A DNA stretch of 7,033 nt, from the NCBI GenBank assembly GCA_003601535.1, contig PIXW01000198.1, positions 1 through 7,033 of the forward strand. The letters are read 5' to 3'. The notes under the pieces were generated by a model. The model was not told the origin of the DNA, searched no databases, and saw only the letters and a program-made list of their open reading frames with translations. Positions 5,883-7,033 of this stretch are shown piece after piece (the stretch's first letter is position 1; each line of letters opens with the position of its first letter). The stretch is from ANME-2 cluster archaeon. GTDB lineage: Archaea > Halobacteriota > Methanosarcinia > Methanosarcinales > Methanogasteraceae. Both the position numbers and the translations under genes were made by a program.

Positions 5883-7031
5883 ATGAAACAAATAACCGGC
5901 GGCGTGTGCGCTGTTCGCGGCGTGCGTGCTTATGGAATCAAGGAGAATAAGAACGGGCTTGCCGTGATCACAGGTAGTGGAGCATCCTCGGGAGTTTTTA
6001 CAAGAAATAAGATCATCGCGGCTCCACTGACATTGACCAGAACGCATCTGGCAGACAAACACAAACTCGAGGCGATTATTGCAAACAGCGGATGCGCAAA
6101 TGCGTTCACTGGAGCACGTGGGCTTTCAGATGCCAGACGCATGGCTGAACTGCTGGCAGACAGACTCGGTGTCGAGAAGGACGCAGTTGGCGTCGCATCG
6201 ACCGGTGTCATCGGTGTGCCACTCGATCTGAACTGGATTGAGGATCACATCGATTCCGTGATTGCCGGATTATCAGATACTCCGGATGGAAGCACAGCAT
6301 CGGCACGCGCCATCATGACAACAGACACTCGTCCAAAGGAGTTTGCAGTCGAATTACCATCAGGCGTGCGTATCGGCGGGATTGCAAAAGGTTCTGGCAT
6401 GATTGCTCCGGATATGGCAACGATGCTTGCGTTCATCTATACGGATGCTGACATATCTCATGAAATGCTTGATTCGTGCCTCAGACAGGCGGTAGATCGC
6501 AGTTTCAACATGATCGTTGTGGATGGCGATACCAGCACCAACGATATGGTGCTTCTGACAGCGACCGCTGAGAATGGTGAGTTGGATGAAAAAGAATTTC
6601 AGGAAGGGCTCGACCGCGTATGCATCGAACTTGCAACGATGATTGTTCGTGACGGAGAAGGTGCAGAAAAGTTCATCGAGGCGAGAGTTACCGGTGCAAA
6701 GACAGAGGAGGATGCGAAGAATGCAGCAAAAGCAATTGTCAGGTCTCCACTCGTCAAAACCGCTGTTCATGGCTCTGATCCGAACTGGGGACGGGTGATC
6801 GCTGCTGCCGGATACTCTGGTGCTCTGGTTGATCCGGATCAGATCTCGCTTGCGCTCTGCGGAACGCTTCTGGTGGATCATGGCATGGTTGTCGATTCCG
6901 CAGGTGTGGATATGAGCGGGAACGATATCGAGATCGCTCTTGATTTAGGACTCGGTACGGGTGAGGCGGTTGCGTGGGGCTGCGATCTGACAGCGGAGTA
7001 TGTGCGGATCAATGCTGAGTATACGAGTTGA
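5883..7031 (+). CDS. argJ: Glutamate N-acetyltransferase ArgJ (acetyl-ornithine transferase), autocleaving
   Basis: ArgJ moves the acetyl group from N-acetylornithine to glutamate, giving ornithine and recycling acetylglutamate in arginine synthesis; bifunctional forms also use acetyl-CoA. The 382-residue precursor (from Met at 5883) shows IIANSGCANAFTGA (66-79), oxyanion-hole ASTGVIG (105-111), IMTTDTRPKE (144-153), KGSGMIAPDMATML (169-182), VKTAVHGSDPNWGR (291-304) and the C-terminal WGCDLTAEYVRINAEYT. Self-cleavage should occur between Ala179 and Thr180, leaving Thr180 as the nucleophile of the beta chain. The start at 5883 matches the family N-terminus (MKxIxGGV) and the TATA spacing. In-frame ATGs at 5871 (behind a G-rich GGGGGATGG) and at 5847 would add 4 or 12 residues; 5847 overlaps the TATA box. 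The gene is complete, ending 2 bp before the window edge. Whether it is mono- or bifunctional cannot be read from the sequence. Confidence 0.96.
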   Translation: MKQITGGVCAVRGVRAYGIKENKNGLAVITGSGASSGVFTRNKIIAAPLTLTRTHLADKHKLEAIIANSGCANAFTGARGLSDARRMAELLADRLGVEKDAVGVASTGVIGVPLDLNWIEDHIDSVIAGLSDTPDGSTASARAIMTTDTRPKEFAVELPSGVRIGGIAKGSGMIAPDMATMLAFIYTDADISHEMLDSCLRQAVDRSFNMIVVDGDTSTNDMVLLTATAENGELDEKEFQEGLDRVCIELATMIVRDGEGAEKFIEARVTGAKTEEDAKNAAKAIVRSPLVKTAVHGSDPNWGRVIAAAGYSGALVDPDQISLALCGTLLVDHGMVVDSAGVDMSGNDIEIALDLGLGTGEAVAWGCDLTAEYVRINAEYTS

Positions 7032-7033
7032 GG

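Noticed and set aside
6360..6881. Minus-strand open frame of 173 codons
   Set aside because: Antisense to the highly conserved centre of argJ.
1..7033. CRISPR array, tRNA, insertion sequence, attachment site or defence island
   Set aside because: No repeated spacer-like units, cloverleaf sequence, transposase motifs or long terminal inverted repeats were seen on either strand. The genes are ordinary metabolic and envelope genes.

Overview
The window most likely comes from a euryarchaeon of the methanogen/ANME (Halobacteriota) type. The evidence is an isopentenyl phosphate kinase (archaeal alternative mevalonate pathway), an archaeal-style inositol monophosphatase/fructose-1,6-bisphosphatase without the bacterial Trp in its second motif, an archaeal-type ArgJ, TATA-like boxes at archaeal spacing, and Shine-Dalgarno sequences that fit the archaeal 16S end (GGAG, GTGATC). 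I infer the lineage from protein family resemblance only; no rRNA or other marker is present.

Layout. Minus strand, left half: an isocitrate/isopropylmalate dehydrogenase-family gene (1795-2802, most like NADP-dependent isocitrate dehydrogenase), followed after 9 bp by a surface protein with a signal peptide, a lamin-tail domain, two phospholipase D HKD motifs and a C-terminal membrane anchor (100-1785). A strong ribosome-binding sequence at the end of that gene hints at another minus-strand gene leaving the window at base 1. Plus strand, middle: a small coiled-coil phasin-like protein (2866-3174), a 189-bp gap, isopentenyl phosphate kinase (3364-4134), and a lipoprotein of the alpha/beta-hydrolase fold that overlaps it by the ATGA tetranucleotide (4131-5015). 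Right: an FBPase/IMPase on the minus strand (5010-5828), convergent with the hydrolase and overlapping it by 6 bp, and a complete argJ on the plus strand (5883-7031), divergent from the FBPase/IMPase.

How the genes fit together. Most are central or biosynthetic metabolism: 2-oxoglutarate supply (isocitrate dehydrogenase) and the acetyl-ornithine cycle (ArgJ) both belong to the glutamate/arginine branch; the FBPase/IMPase serves gluconeogenesis or inositol lipid synthesis; IPK makes the isoprenoid precursor for archaeal membrane lipids. Two exported proteins (PLD-like and lipoprotein hydrolase) are each coupled to a cytoplasmic metabolic gene. The two divergent gaps (63 and 54 bp) each hold a single TATA-like element that could serve both directions; in the FBPase/argJ gap the spacing predicts leaderless or nearly leaderless transcripts on both sides.

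I found no tRNA, rRNA, CRISPR array, insertion sequence or recognisable defence system, and no clear previously undescribed system. The points most worth a second look are the lamin-tail/PLD surface protein, the IPK-lipoprotein coupling, the shared divergent promoters, the unusual residues in the isocitrate dehydrogenase and IPK, and a roughly threefold excess of GATC with no CTAG seen.
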